Positions 51,852 through 60,517 of a DNA stretch of 64,000 bases are shown piece after piece. The translations under genes and the position numbers were made by a program. How positions within the stretch are numbered: position 1 is the stretch's first letter; every line of letters starts with the position of its first letter. Source of the DNA: Brevibacterium sp. UCMA 11754 (GTDB lineage Bacteria; Actinomycetota; Actinomycetes; Actinomycetales; Brevibacteriaceae); contig NZ_JACBOT010000011.1 in the NCBI RefSeq assembly GCF_021532275.1, positions 1-64,000 on the forward strand. Direction: 5' to 3'. Under the pieces are notes generated by a model, which was not told the origin of the DNA, made no database searches, and saw nothing but the letters and a program-made list of their open reading frames with translations.

Positions 51852-52942
51852 TGGCATCACGCGTCATTCCCGACGTCGTCACGATCGACGGTGAGACATG
51901 GGCGGTGCGCCGAGCCTGGCCGGCCAGCCGCAATCGGATCGCCATCGAGGCGAAGAGGAACTCGGCAATCAGAGCCGGATTCCTCAGTGATGGACAATCG
52001 GGCATCGATGGGCACGTGGACACGGATGGACACGTGGACATGCTCGAGGAGGGCAGAGATCCGAAGCTTCCGGGACTCGAACGGCTCCTCGCCGCCGCTG
52101 GAAACCAGCTGATCTCGCACCGGCCCGGCAAGAGAGCCGTGATCCGACTGGCCGACGGACGCTTCGCCAAATGTGTGCGCCCCTCCCGGGCGGCAGGCAT
52201 CGTCGCCGGCCAGGATCGGGCCGAGGACTTCCGGAACGGCTTCGCACTGCCGAATGTGCTGTCTGCGGATGGCTCAACAGTGGTACTCAGTGCACTGCCG
52301 GGCGTTGAACTCCACGATCCGCAGCGTCTTGGTGCTCATTGGTCGCGTGCCTGGACCGACGCCCTCGACGCGTGGGCGCTCGCCGCCGGAGAGACTGTGA
52401 CCCCGATGCCGGTTCATTCGGCAGACTCGGAGGTGCAGGTGCTCGAGGAGTGGCGCGACCGCGCCCACGAGTTCCTCGGACCACAGCGTGCCGAGATTGA
52501 CTCCCTGATCGCGGACGTGCGCGCTGACCTCCTCGACGTCGGTGCCGCCTCGGCGGGGGAAAAGAACGCAGGGGAAGAGAACGCGGGCGAAAGGAACTGG
52601 GGGCCGATCCATCGGGACCTCCACGACAAGCAGATCATGTGGGACCCGGTCGCAGGGCCAGGACTGCTCGACGTCGACACCGCCTGCCTGGGCGAACGCG
52701 AACTCGACCTCGGCAATCTGCGCGCCCACGCACGGTGGCGCACGCAGCAGGGAATCTGGACGCCAGACTACGCCGAGGTGGTGATCCGGGAGATCTCCCG
52801 CGTCACCTCGGCGAGCGGACTCGATCCACGGCGGGTGCGCACCTATGAGCGCTCAGCACTTGTGCGGCTGGCCTGCGTCTATGCGTTTCGGCCGCGGTGG
52901 AGTGGACTGACAGGGGCTCTGCTTGACGCCGCGCACGAGTAG
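51851..52942 (+). CDS. Second APH-fold phosphotransferase
   Basis: 363 residues, diverged from the kinase upstream. The catalytic loop is PIHRDLHDKQIMW (HRDLxxxQ) and the metal motif GLLDVDTACLGERELDLGNL. LISHRPGKRAVIRLADGRFAKCVRP resembles a nucleotide-lobe strand pair with a candidate ATP-binding Lys. Two in-frame microrepeats (52007-52042 and 52553-52597) add variable loops. TGATG overlap (one base) with the previous gene; last gene of the operon. Its substrate is unknown, and two dissimilar kinases side by side suggest successive phosphorylations or a heterodimer. Confidence 0.8.
   Translation: MASRVIPDVVTIDGETWAVRRAWPASRNRIAIEAKRNSAIRAGFLSDGQSGIDGHVDTDGHVDMLEEGRDPKLPGLERLLAAAGNQLISHRPGKRAVIRLADGRFAKCVRPSRAAGIVAGQDRAEDFRNGFALPNVLSADGSTVVLSALPGVELHDPQRLGAHWSRAWTDALDAWALAAGETVTPMPVHSADSEVQVLEEWRDRAHEFLGPQRAEIDSLIADVRADLLDVGAASAGEKNAGEENAGERNWGPIHRDLHDKQIMWDPVAGPGLLDVDTACLGERELDLGNLRAHARWRTQQGIWTPDYAEVVIREISRVTSASGLDPRRVRTYERSALVRLACVYAFRPRWSGLTGALLDAAHE
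52007..52042 (+). repeat. In-frame 18-bp tandem repeat in the second kinase gene
   Basis: GATGGGCACGTGGACACG and GATGGACACGTGGACATG encode DGHVDT and DGHVDM near residue 55, in an N-terminal loop. Confidence 0.8.
52553..52597 (+). repeat. In-frame 15-bp repeat, three copies, in the second kinase gene
   Basis: Units GCGGGGGAAAAGAAC, GCAGGGGAAGAGAAC and GCGGGCGAAAGGAAC encode AGEKN, AGEEN and AGERN just before the HRDL catalytic loop. Confidence 0.8.
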
Positions 52943-52969
52943 CTCATCAGCAAGAGGCTGCCGGGGTTA

Positions 52970-54010
52970 TCAGTCCTTCGTGCTGCGGCGGGCGTCTCCC
53001 CAGATGTCGACGCCGGAATCGATCGCGAACTCATCGATTGCGGTCAGTTCCTCGGCGCTCAGAGGATCCGCGTCGAGGGCGGCGACATTGTGCTCGAGCT
53101 GCGAGACGCGGCTGGACCCGATGACCAGCGAGGACACACGATCGTCGCGCAGTGCCCAGCTCAAAGCCATCTGTGCCAGTGACTGACCGCGCGCCGCACC
53201 GATCTCGTTCAGTCCGCGGATGCGCTCGAGGTTGTCCTCGGAGAGGAACCCGTCCTTGAACGACGGAGTGGCTTTGCCTGCGCGCGAGTCTTCGGGGACG
53301 CCGCCGAGGTATTTGTCGGTGAGCAGCCCCTGCGCGAGAGGAGAGAACGCGATGACGCCCAACCCCTCGGACCCTGTGGTCTCGAGCAGATCATCGGATT
53401 CGATCCAGCGGTTGACCATCGAATAGGAGGGCTGGTGGATGAGCAGCGGTGTGCCCAGGTCCTTCGCCAGCGCCGAGGCCCTGGCGGTGTCGGCCGCCGA
53501 GTACGAGGAGATGCCTGCGTAGAGGGCACGACCCGAGCGCACCGCGGTGTCGAGCGCGCCGATGGTCTCCTCCAATGGTGTCGAGGCATCGGGGCGGTGG
53601 GAGTAGAAGATGTCGATATAGTCCAGGCCCAATCGCTTCAGCGAGGCATCGAGGCTGGCGAGCAGGTACTTCCGGCTGCCGCCCGGACCACCGTAGGGCC
53701 CGGGATGCATCCCCCAGCCGGCCTTGGTCGAGATGATGAGCTCGTCACGATACGGATGGAGGTCCTCGCGCAGCAGTCGACCGAAGTTCGTCTCGGCCGA
53801 GCCGGGCGGCGGTCCGTAGTTGTTGGCGAGGTCGAAATGAGTGATTCCCAGATCGAAGGCCCGACGCACGATGTCGCGCTGATTCTGGAAGGCGACGTCA
53901 TCGCCGAAGTTGTGCCACAGCCCCAATGACAGAGCGGGAAGAACCAGACCGGATCGGCCGACCCGGCGATAGGTCATCGATTCGTAGCGGTCATCGGCTG
54001 CTTGATACAC
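52970..54010 (-). CDS. Aldo/keto reductase, glyceraldehyde-3-phosphate reductase-like
   Basis: 346 residues, TIM barrel. Catalytic tetrad Asp and Tyr lie in HFDLANNYGPPPGSAE, Lys in ELIISTKAGWGM and His in DIFYSHRPD; the NADPH site includes VIGSSRVSQLEHN. The long PGPYGGPGGSRKYLL loop is typical of the YghZ/Gpr subgroup, which reduces L-glyceraldehyde-3-phosphate and methylglyoxal. The start is a GTG at 54010 with AGGAGG 4 bases upstream. It is convergent with the glycosyltransferase operon. Confidence 0.92.
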   Translation of the reverse strand: MYQAADDRYESMTYRRVGRSGLVLPALSLGLWHNFGDDVAFQNQRDIVRRAFDLGITHFDLANNYGPPPGSAETNFGRLLREDLHPYRDELIISTKAGWGMHPGPYGGPGGSRKYLLASLDASLKRLGLDYIDIFYSHRPDASTPLEETIGALDTAVRSGRALYAGISSYSAADTARASALAKDLGTPLLIHQPSYSMVNRWIESDDLLETTGSEGLGVIAFSPLAQGLLTDKYLGGVPEDSRAGKATPSFKDGFLSEDNLERIRGLNEIGAARGQSLAQMALSWALRDDRVSSLVIGSSRVSQLEHNVAALDADPLSAEELTAIDEFAIDSGVDIWGDARRSTKD

Positions 54011-54094
54011 GGTGCCTCCTGGGTCTGAACTCTCACGGATGTTCCCTCAGCCTAATCGGTGAGCCCACGGGCCGCTCGCGCGACCGACTGCCGC

Positions 54095-54721
54095 TCATGC
54101 GAACATGCTCATCGCCTTCTCACCGAGGAGGATGATGCCGAGCCCGATCATGACGATGCCGGAGACGATCCCGACGATCTTCGCGGCCCGAGGACGTCTG
54201 CTCAGCAGCGCTCCCGCGCCGAATCCGACTGCGAAGTAGACGATCGCGCAGTTGGCAACGTGGATGACGCCGAGGGTGATCATCTGCAACCCGGTGCTCC
54301 ACGTTCCCTCGGTCGAGGTGAACTGCGGGAGAAGAGCCAGGAAGAGGAGGAACACCTTGGGATTGAGCAGACTGATGCCGACGCCCTTTGCGAACAGCGG
54401 CCATCCTCCGACCGGGACCCGCTCGCCCTCGAGGTCGGGAGCGGCCGGATGCAGGAGAGCAGAGACCCCGAGCCCTATCAGATAGCAGGCACCGGCACCG
54501 GTGAGGATGAGCATCGTCGTCTCCGAGGCCGTGATGACCGCCGCGACCCCGGCCGAGACGATGAGCGTGGCGCTCAGATGTCCTGCGAGCATTCCGAAAA
54601 TGGCTGGTGCGGTGCCGCCGTGCTTCAGTCCCGAAGAGATGGCGAAGGCCCAATCGACGCCGGGAGTGAGCACGAACAGCATCGACACGCCCCAGAATGC
54701 CATCGTTGACGAATCGTCCAT
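54095..54721 (-). CDS. LysE/RhtB family exporter
   Basis: 208 residues with five to six membrane helices. MAFWGVSMLFVLTPGVDWAFAISSGLKHG and GISLLNPKVFLLFLALLPQF are the LysE/RhtB signatures (the PGP-like and NPK motifs). These proteins export amino acids such as lysine, threonine or homoserine. AGGAGG lies 9 bases before the ATG at 54721. It is divergent from an Lrp-type regulator, the usual arrangement for amino acid efflux control. Confidence 0.9.
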   Translation of the reverse strand: MDDSSTMAFWGVSMLFVLTPGVDWAFAISSGLKHGGTAPAIFGMLAGHLSATLIVSAGVAAVITASETTMLILTGAGACYLIGLGVSALLHPAAPDLEGERVPVGGWPLFAKGVGISLLNPKVFLLFLALLPQFTSTEGTWSTGLQMITLGVIHVANCAIVYFAVGFGAGALLSRRPRAAKIVGIVSGIVMIGLGIILLGEKAMSMFA

Positions 54722-54881
54722 ATGAGCTCTCCTCCTGTGAAATACATGTCCGAAGAGCCGAGGCTGAACCGCGGTCCCGATCCGCCCGATCAATGGGCAC
54801 GGAGAGAGACTATGCAAAATTCGACGCAATGTGCTGCGAAAGCTATTGCCATAAGCGCTGATCATGTGAAGAATATTGAGC

Positions 54882-55331
54882 ATGGACGCAATTGACATGG
54901 AGATATTGTCGTCACTCCAAAAGGATGGCCGTGCCACGATGACCGAAGTGGCCTCCCACGTGGGGCTCAGCCTCTCCGCCTGTCACCGTCGATTCCGCGA
55001 CCTCGAGACGGAAGGCGTCATCCGCGGATTCCGGGCCGACCTGGACCTTGACCTGCTCGGACTCCCTTTCGAAGCCCTCGTCTTCGTGACCATGAAGTCC
55101 GGAGACCAGCGTTCCGTTGCCGACTTCGAAGCGGGAGTCACTGAGATTTCGAACATCGTCCAGGCCCAGCGCCTGTTCGGCGAACCGGACTATCAACTCT
55201 ACGTCGCTGCGCAGTCCAAACAGCACTTCCAAGAGCTCTATGACCGAGAGCTGAGCAGCCTGCCGGGAGTCCGACGTCTGACCTCGACGCTGATCATGAA
55301 GACAGTCGTCACCCACCACGCTCCGATCTGA
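54882..55331 (+). CDS. Lrp/AsnC family transcriptional regulator
   Basis: 149 residues. The N-terminal helix-turn-helix reads DMEILSSLQKDGRATMTEVASHVGLSLSACHRRFRDLETEGVIRGF, and the C-terminal RAM domain covers FEALVFVTMKSGDQ to LIMKTVV, where amino acids bind. It probably senses the amino acid exported by the divergent LysE protein and activates that gene. Start at ATG 54882 or TTG 54876; no good ribosome site is present. Confidence 0.93.
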   Translation: MDAIDMEILSSLQKDGRATMTEVASHVGLSLSACHRRFRDLETEGVIRGFRADLDLDLLGLPFEALVFVTMKSGDQRSVADFEAGVTEISNIVQAQRLFGEPDYQLYVAAQSKQHFQELYDRELSSLPGVRRLTSTLIMKTVVTHHAPI

Positions 55332-55354
55332 ACCCGAACCATCGAAGGAGAACA

Positions 55355-55810
55355 ATGAGCGAATCGACCGACCGCGCGCAGACCGACGACGTCAGTCAGG
55401 CGATGAAGGACAAGATCGCGGCCAGCTTCGCGGCGCAGGGACTGATGAACAGCCTCGGCGCCCGACTGGGTGATGTCGACAAGGGCGAGGTGCACATCCA
55501 CCTGCCGATGAGCCCCGAGGTGACTCAGCAGCACGGGTTCTTCCACGGCGGCGCGACGAGCACTATCGCGGACAGCGCTGGCGGGTACGCGGCGCTGACG
55601 ATGTTCGACTCCGAGTCGGCGGTGCTCACGGTCGAGTTCAAGATCAATCTCATCGCTCCTGCCGTCGGCGAGGAGCTTGAGGCCATCGGCACGGTCCTCA
55701 AGCCGGGACGCACGCTGACGATCTCTCGACTTGAGGTCTTCGCGCACGATGGGGGCAAGCGGAAGCTCGTCGCTGCGGGACAGCAGACCCTCATCAAGGC
55801 ACAGGCCTGA
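55355..55810 (+). CDS. PaaI-type hotdog thioesterase
   Basis: 151 residues. The hotdog signature QQHGFFHGGATSTIADSAGGYAAL contains the HGG motif and the catalytic Asp; TVEFKINLIAPAVGEEL follows. Such enzymes hydrolyse acyl- or aryl-CoA thioesters. AAGGAG precedes the ATG. The hydrolase gene follows 5 bases after its stop, so the two are co-transcribed. Confidence 0.92.
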   Translation: MSESTDRAQTDDVSQAMKDKIAASFAAQGLMNSLGARLGDVDKGEVHIHLPMSPEVTQQHGFFHGGATSTIADSAGGYAALTMFDSESAVLTVEFKINLIAPAVGEELEAIGTVLKPGRTLTISRLEVFAHDGGKRKLVAAGQQTLIKAQA

Positions 55811-55815
55811 TCGCC

Positions 55816-56793
55816 ATGGCCCCAGCGTCGACGCCGACCGAGCCCGGACTCCCCACCGAGGTGGTCTGGCAGTCGCGACCGTTCCCGAACTCGAACTTCC
55901 TGCTGCTTCGCGGCCAGCGTCCGAGTCTGGTCGACACCGGCTTCGTCGCCCACTCAGAACAGACGGCAGCTTTGGCCGGTGAGCAGAGCTCGCGGATCGA
56001 CGTGGTGGTCAACACCCATTGGCATTCCGACCACGTCGGCGCGAACGCCCTGTTCCAATCCGCAGGAGCAGAGATCGCCGGATCGACAGTCGAGGCCCGA
56101 GCGATCCACCGCCACGACGCAGGGTGCTGCGCCGCCGAGTATCTGGACCAGCCCGTCCCTGAATATGCCGTCGACCGGGTACTCGCCGACGGCGACCGCG
56201 AGCTTTTGGGCGATTCAGAATGGGAGATCCTCACGATCCCAGGCCACACGCCAGGGCACATCGCGCTCTGGAACGCCGAGCATCGCCTCGCGGCAGTAGG
56301 TGACTCGGTCACCGCCTACGACGTCGGCTGGGTGAGCATCATGAACCAGGGAACCCGTGCCCTCGATCCGGCCATTGCCTCTCTGAGGCGGCTGCACGAC
56401 CTCGGCGCCAAGGTGCTCCTTCCCGGCCATGGTCCGCTGGTGACCGCCCCGGAACCGGCGATCAACAAGGCCATCTCCCGACTGGAGAGGCAACGCGAGA
56501 ACATCGACCTCGCCGTGGACTACGGGGCAAAGCGCATCCTCGCCTTCGCGCTGATGATCCACAACGGGATTGTTCGGACCGAACTCGAGAGCTATCTCGG
56601 CCAGCGCGCCTGGGTCACCGACTCGGCCGCGACCGTCGGTCGGGACGTCGACGACTTCATCCGCAATCTTCTCGACTCGATGCTTGCCTCGGGCGCGATC
56701 ACACTGCGTGAGGGAACTGTCTACGCCGTTGCTGAGTCAACCCCAGTCGACCTCAGAGTCTTCGATCTGCCGTACCCGCGGAACTGGGAGTGA
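55816..56793 (+). CDS. Metallo-beta-lactamase-fold hydrolase
   Basis: 325 residues. The metal motif NTHWHSDHVGAN (HxHxDH) is followed by GHTPGHIAL, GDSVTAYD and LLPGHGPLV, giving a complete two-metal site. A C-terminal winged-helix-like domain (LALMIHNGIVRTELESYL to ITLREGTVYAV) is typical of the LACTB2/glyoxalase-like group. It probably acts on a thioester or lactone, perhaps with the PaaI thioesterase just upstream. Its stop overlaps a small downstream frame as GTGA. Confidence 0.9.
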   Translation: MAPASTPTEPGLPTEVVWQSRPFPNSNFLLLRGQRPSLVDTGFVAHSEQTAALAGEQSSRIDVVVNTHWHSDHVGANALFQSAGAEIAGSTVEARAIHRHDAGCCAAEYLDQPVPEYAVDRVLADGDRELLGDSEWEILTIPGHTPGHIALWNAEHRLAAVGDSVTAYDVGWVSIMNQGTRALDPAIASLRRLHDLGAKVLLPGHGPLVTAPEPAINKAISRLERQRENIDLAVDYGAKRILAFALMIHNGIVRTELESYLGQRAWVTDSAATVGRDVDDFIRNLLDSMLASGAITLREGTVYAVAESTPVDLRVFDLPYPRNWE

Positions 56794-56915
56794 GGGGACT
56801 CCACCGCTTCCCACGGGCCTGCCTCATCCTCCTCGGCTGGTTCATCGGCATCCTGCTCTCCTTCGCCACGGCTCGATCGGACTCAACTGTGTCAACCACG
56901 GCGGACACAAAATAG
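56790..56915 (+). CDS. Possible 41-residue membrane peptide
   Basis: A GTG start overlaps the hydrolase stop by 4 bases, and the frame encodes a basic start (VRGLHRFPRA), one hydrophobic helix (CLILLGWFIGILLSFATA) and a Ser/Thr-rich end. GTGA coupling and a positive-inside helix make translation plausible. Its last codons run into the palindrome before the GntR gene. There is no independent ribosome site and no known family, so it could be chance. Confidence 0.4.
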   Translation: MRGLHRFPRACLILLGWFIGILLSFATARSDSTVSTTADTK

Positions 56916-56926
56916 ACCAGTGGTCT
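56914..56926. promoter_or_regulatory. Palindrome upstream of the MurNAc operon, probable GntR operator
   Basis: AGACC-AGT-GGTCT is a perfect 5-base inverted repeat. TGGTCT and AGACCA are the half-sites of NagR/DasR-type GntR operators, which control amino sugar genes. It lies 36 bases before the GntR start, fitting autoregulation of the operon. Confidence 0.6.
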
Positions 56927-56961
56927 TGATTTTCTGGTGTGTCCTATGCCTCAATAGTCAC

Positions 56962-57738
56962 GTGACCAAATTCCACTCGATCCGGGATCAGCTCCTCGAC
57001 CGCCTTGAGTCAATGGCGGCCGGCGAGCAGTTCCCGCCTGAACGCCAGCTCGCCGAGACGCTGGGCATCTCACGGATGACCCTGCGCCGAGCCATCGACG
57101 AACTGGTCGCCAAGGGCGTGGTGCGACGCCGCCACGGTGCCGGTGTCTTCGCCCTCGGCCCCAAGCTCGATCAGCCCCTCGCCGCGAACTCCTTCACCGA
57201 AGACATGCTCGCTCGCGGCATGCGCCCCGGATCTCGTGTACTCTCCTTCGACGTGACGAAGGCCGGAGCCCACATCGGGCGCAGGCTGCACATCATCGAA
57301 AGCGCCGAGGTCATCACGATCCTGCGTCTGCGTCTGGCTGACGAAGAGCCGCTCGCGCTCGAAGAGCTCCATATCCCCTCTGCCCTCGTTCCCGGACTGT
57401 GCGCTGAAGACCTTGAGAACAGTTCGTTCTACGAACTGCTGCGCTCGCGCTTCGACATCGCTCTCAACCACAGCGTGCAGACCATCGAACCGACCCTCCT
57501 CGATGCCGATGAGGCGAAGGATCTCGGCGTCCCCGAACAGTCCCCGGCGCTGCTCTTCGAGCGCACCTCGCGCGGGGCCGAGGGCATTCCCTTCGAGTTC
57601 GTCCGCTCGGTCTACCGCGGCGACCGCTACAAGATCCGCACCGAACTCACCCTGCCCGAGCAGCCCCATGAGCCCGGCCAGTCTCTCGAGTCCGCTCCGC
57701 GTCTCGAACCCGACCAGACGGAAGGTGTCAGCCGATGA
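56962..57738 (+). CDS. GntR family regulator (UTRA type) of the MurNAc recovery operon
   Basis: 258 residues from GTG 56962, giving VTKFHSIRDQLLDRLESMAAGEQFPPERQLAETLGISRMTLRRAIDELVAKGVVRRRHGAGVFA, a standard GntR winged helix. The UTRA domain (ITILRLRLADEEPLALEELHIP, then SPALLFERTSRG and VRSVYRGDRYKI) should bind an amino sugar phosphate such as MurNAc-6P or GlcNAc-6P. It overlaps anmK by 4 bases and is the first gene of the operon. No ribosome site precedes the GTG, so a nearly leaderless message is possible. Confidence 0.88.
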   Translation: MTKFHSIRDQLLDRLESMAAGEQFPPERQLAETLGISRMTLRRAIDELVAKGVVRRRHGAGVFALGPKLDQPLAANSFTEDMLARGMRPGSRVLSFDVTKAGAHIGRRLHIIESAEVITILRLRLADEEPLALEELHIPSALVPGLCAEDLENSSFYELLRSRFDIALNHSVQTIEPTLLDADEAKDLGVPEQSPALLFERTSRGAEGIPFEFVRSVYRGDRYKIRTELTLPEQPHEPGQSLESAPRLEPDQTEGVSR

Positions 57739-58931
57739 TCATCGCCGGCCTCATGACAGGAACCTCCGCCGACGCCCTCGACGTCGTCCTTGCCGAATTC
57801 GTCCACGACGACACAGCCCTGGGCGAGGAGAACACAGCCCTGGGCGTGCGCATCCTGGCGAACCGCGAGATCGAGTTCGACGATCAGCTTCGCCGCGACA
57901 TCCTGCACCTGCTCGAACCCGCCGATGTGCCGTTGTCCCTTCTCAGCAGCGTCGATGCTCGCCTGGGACGGTTCAGTGCCGGGGCGCTGCAGCAGGTATG
58001 CGCCGAAGTCGGAGTCGACTGCGATCTCATCGTCTCCCACGGGCAGACCGTGCGCCATGACATCACCGACGGCGTCGTCACCTCGACTCTGCAGATCGGC
58101 CAGCCCGCCTGGATCGCCGAGGCGACCGGGGCACCCGTGCTCTCCGACGTCCGTGCCCGCGACGTCGCTGCCTGCGGTCAGGGCGCTCCACTGGTCGGGA
58201 TCCTCGACAGCCTCCTCCTCGGAGACGTCGAGGCACCGACTGCGGTGCTCAACCTCGGCGGGATCGCCAACATCACAGTCCTCGCGCCCGAGAGCGATCC
58301 GCTCGCCTTCGACACAGGACCTGCCAACGCCCTTATCGACGTCCTCGCGCGCAGGATCACCAATGGGGAAGAGGACTTCGACCGTGACGGGGAGCTGGCC
58401 GCACAGGGCCGGGTCGACGACAAGCTGCTCGGGCAGCTGCTCGCCGATCCGTACTACAGGCTCCCGGCACCGAAGTCGACGGGCAAAGAACTCTTCCACG
58501 CGGACTACCTCGACCGTTTCCTCTCAGCCCGGTCCAGCCTCGGCGAGTTCGACGCCATTGCGACAGTCACGGCACTGACCGCGCGCACAGTCTCCGATGC
58601 CTGCCACGCACACGGGATCACCACGGTCATCGCCTCCGGCGGGGGCACCAGGAACCCGACGCTGCTGGGGCGATTGGCCTCGGAGCTCGGACCCGGCGTG
58701 ACCCTGACCAGCACCGATAAGGCCTTCGGCCTGCCGGAGGGAGCCAAAGAGGCCCTCCTGATGGCGCTGCTGGGGTGGCTGAGTTGGAACGGACTGGCAG
58801 GAACCGAGCCGAACCTCACCGGCGCCGCGCATCCGAGCATCGCCGGGCGACTGAGTCCGGGACGCGGCCCGCTCACACTTCCCGATCCGCTGGCAGCCAA
58901 ACCCACACGCCTGAGGATGCTGGACCGATGA
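57735..58931 (+). CDS. anmK: Anhydro-N-acetylmuramic acid kinase
   Basis: 398 residues. GLMTGTSADALDVVL is the phosphate-binding start (usually GLMSGTSxDG), then VSHGQTVRHD, ADVRARDVAACGQGAPLV-type region, LNLGGIANITVL and AFDTGPANALIDV, all AnmK hallmarks. It cleaves the anhydro ring of 1,6-anhydro-MurNAc and phosphorylates it to MurNAc-6P, feeding MurQ. A 21-base-period microrepeat (ACACAGCCCTGGGCG at 57811 and 57832) lengthens an N-terminal loop. ATGA overlap with the GntR gene. Confidence 0.94.
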   Translation: MIIAGLMTGTSADALDVVLAEFVHDDTALGEENTALGVRILANREIEFDDQLRRDILHLLEPADVPLSLLSSVDARLGRFSAGALQQVCAEVGVDCDLIVSHGQTVRHDITDGVVTSTLQIGQPAWIAEATGAPVLSDVRARDVAACGQGAPLVGILDSLLLGDVEAPTAVLNLGGIANITVLAPESDPLAFDTGPANALIDVLARRITNGEEDFDRDGELAAQGRVDDKLLGQLLADPYYRLPAPKSTGKELFHADYLDRFLSARSSLGEFDAIATVTALTARTVSDACHAHGITTVIASGGGTRNPTLLGRLASELGPGVTLTSTDKAFGLPEGAKEALLMALLGWLSWNGLAGTEPNLTGAAHPSIAGRLSPGRGPLTLPDPLAAKPTRLRMLDR

Positions 58932-59011
58932 GACCACTGAACAGATGAGTAACCTGCGACGACGCAGGCCATCCGAAGCAACGCACACCCCTTGTATGAA
59001 GGAGACACACC

Positions 59012-60517
59012 ATGCAGATCATCGACCTTCTGGTGATCATCGCCTACCTCGCCGCCACAGCGTGGTTGGGTCTGAAGCTCAGCGGAAAGCAGAAGGACCT
59101 CCAGGGCTACTTCCTGGGTGGCCGGAACATACCGTGGTGGGCGGTGTGTCTGTCCGTGGTCGCCACGGAGACCAGCGCACTGACGGTGATCGGCATCCCG
59201 GTCATGAGCTACCTCGGCGACATCAACTACCTGCAGCTGGGGCTGGGCTACATCCTCGGCCGAGTCATCGTCGCCTTCTTCATGCTCCCGAGATACTACG
59301 ACGGTGAGATGCTCACCGCGTACGCCTACCTGGGCAAACGCTTCGGCACCTCGACCCAGACGACCGCGGGTGTGACCTTCCTGTTCACCCGTCTCCTGGC
59401 CGACGGCATCAGGGTCCTCGCCGCAGCCATTCCCGTCAAGGTGATCCTCGACGGTCTGGGCATCCACACGAACTACTTCGTCATCATCGTCGTCCTCTCG
59501 CTTGTGACGATCGCCTACACCTTCATCGGCGGCATCAAGGCCGTGGTCTGGGTCGACGTGGCCCAGATGTGCCTCTACGTCGTCGGCGGTCTCCTCACCA
59601 TCATCGTCATCACCGCGACCTTCGGCGGCGGATGGGTGGCCGATGCCGCCGAAGCGGGCAAGCTCAATATGTTCATTTTCGAGGGCAATCCGATCTCCGC
59701 AGATGCCTCGTTCATTCCCTCGCTGCTCGGCGGTGCGGTCTTCGCCATGGCCTCGCACGGCTCGGACCAGCTCATCGTCCAGCGCCTCCTGTCCTGCAGG
59801 TCCAAGGTCGAGGCGCAGAAGGCCCTCATCGTCTCAGGCGTCGTCGTCTTCGTGCAGTTCGCGATCTTCCTCGCCGTCGGACTGGCACTGTGGGCCTACT
59901 ACGACCACGCTCTGCCTGCTGACCTGGGGCTCAGCCGCGATGACGAGATCTTCCCGCTCTTCATCATCGAAGGTCTGCCACCCGGCGTCTCGGGGCTGCT
60001 GCTGGCCGGCATCCTCGCAGCGGCCATGTCGACCCTGTCCTCGTCGCTGTCGGCACTGTCCTCCTCGACGGTCAACGATGTCTACGCACGACTGAAGAAG
60101 ACGCCGATGACCGACGCCGAGGGCTTCAAGGTCGGGCGCTGGGCGACCATCGGCTGGGGAATCGCCTTCATCCTCCCGGCAACGATCTTCCAATCTGATG
60201 AGGGCAACATCGTCATCCTCGCGTTGGGCGTCGCGGGCATTACCTACGGCGGGCTCCTCGGAGCGTTCGTGTTCGGCATCGTCAACAAGCGCGCCACAGC
60301 GGTCGATGCGAACATCACGTTCGCGCTGGCGGTCGCTGTCAACGCCTTCTTCTTCGTCATGGAGAAGTACGTCACCGGCGAGGTCTGGGTCGCCTGGCAG
60401 TGGTACCCGCTGCTCGGCGTCATCGTCATGGTCTCACTCGGCGGGCTCCTGTCCCTGCGCCACCCGAAGCCGGCAAACCGGAACACCGTCGCCGAGGTGG
60501 AAGGCAGCAACCGCTGA
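59012..60517 (+). CDS. Sodium/solute symporter (SSS family), probable MurNAc or amino sugar uptake
   Basis: 501 residues with about 13 membrane helices. YFLGGRNIPWWAVCLSVVATETSALTVIGIP is the SSS sodium-site region; TFIGGIKAVVWVDVAQM and GLLLAGILAAAMSTLSSSLSALSSSTVNDVY complete the signature. Its position between anmK and murQ suggests uptake of MurNAc, anhydro-MurNAc or a muropeptide sugar; a PTS or ABC system is more usual. AAGGAG lies before the ATG. A small hairpin (CCTGCG-ACGA-CGCAGG, 58953-58968) sits upstream. Confidence 0.9.
   Translation: MQIIDLLVIIAYLAATAWLGLKLSGKQKDLQGYFLGGRNIPWWAVCLSVVATETSALTVIGIPVMSYLGDINYLQLGLGYILGRVIVAFFMLPRYYDGEMLTAYAYLGKRFGTSTQTTAGVTFLFTRLLADGIRVLAAAIPVKVILDGLGIHTNYFVIIVVLSLVTIAYTFIGGIKAVVWVDVAQMCLYVVGGLLTIIVITATFGGGWVADAAEAGKLNMFIFEGNPISADASFIPSLLGGAVFAMASHGSDQLIVQRLLSCRSKVEAQKALIVSGVVVFVQFAIFLAVGLALWAYYDHALPADLGLSRDDEIFPLFIIEGLPPGVSGLLLAGILAAAMSTLSSSLSALSSSTVNDVYARLKKTPMTDAEGFKVGRWATIGWGIAFILPATIFQSDEGNIVILALGVAGITYGGLLGAFVFGIVNKRATAVDANITFALAVAVNAFFFVMEKYVTGEVWVAWQWYPLLGVIVMVSLGGLLSLRHPKPANRNTVAEVEGSNR

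Noticed and set aside
50604..52942. APH-fold kinases considered as antibiotic resistance genes
   Set aside because: They are translationally coupled to glycosyltransferases and an exporter, and their catalytic loops differ from known aminoglycoside kinases (Gln for Asn); a biosynthetic role fits better.
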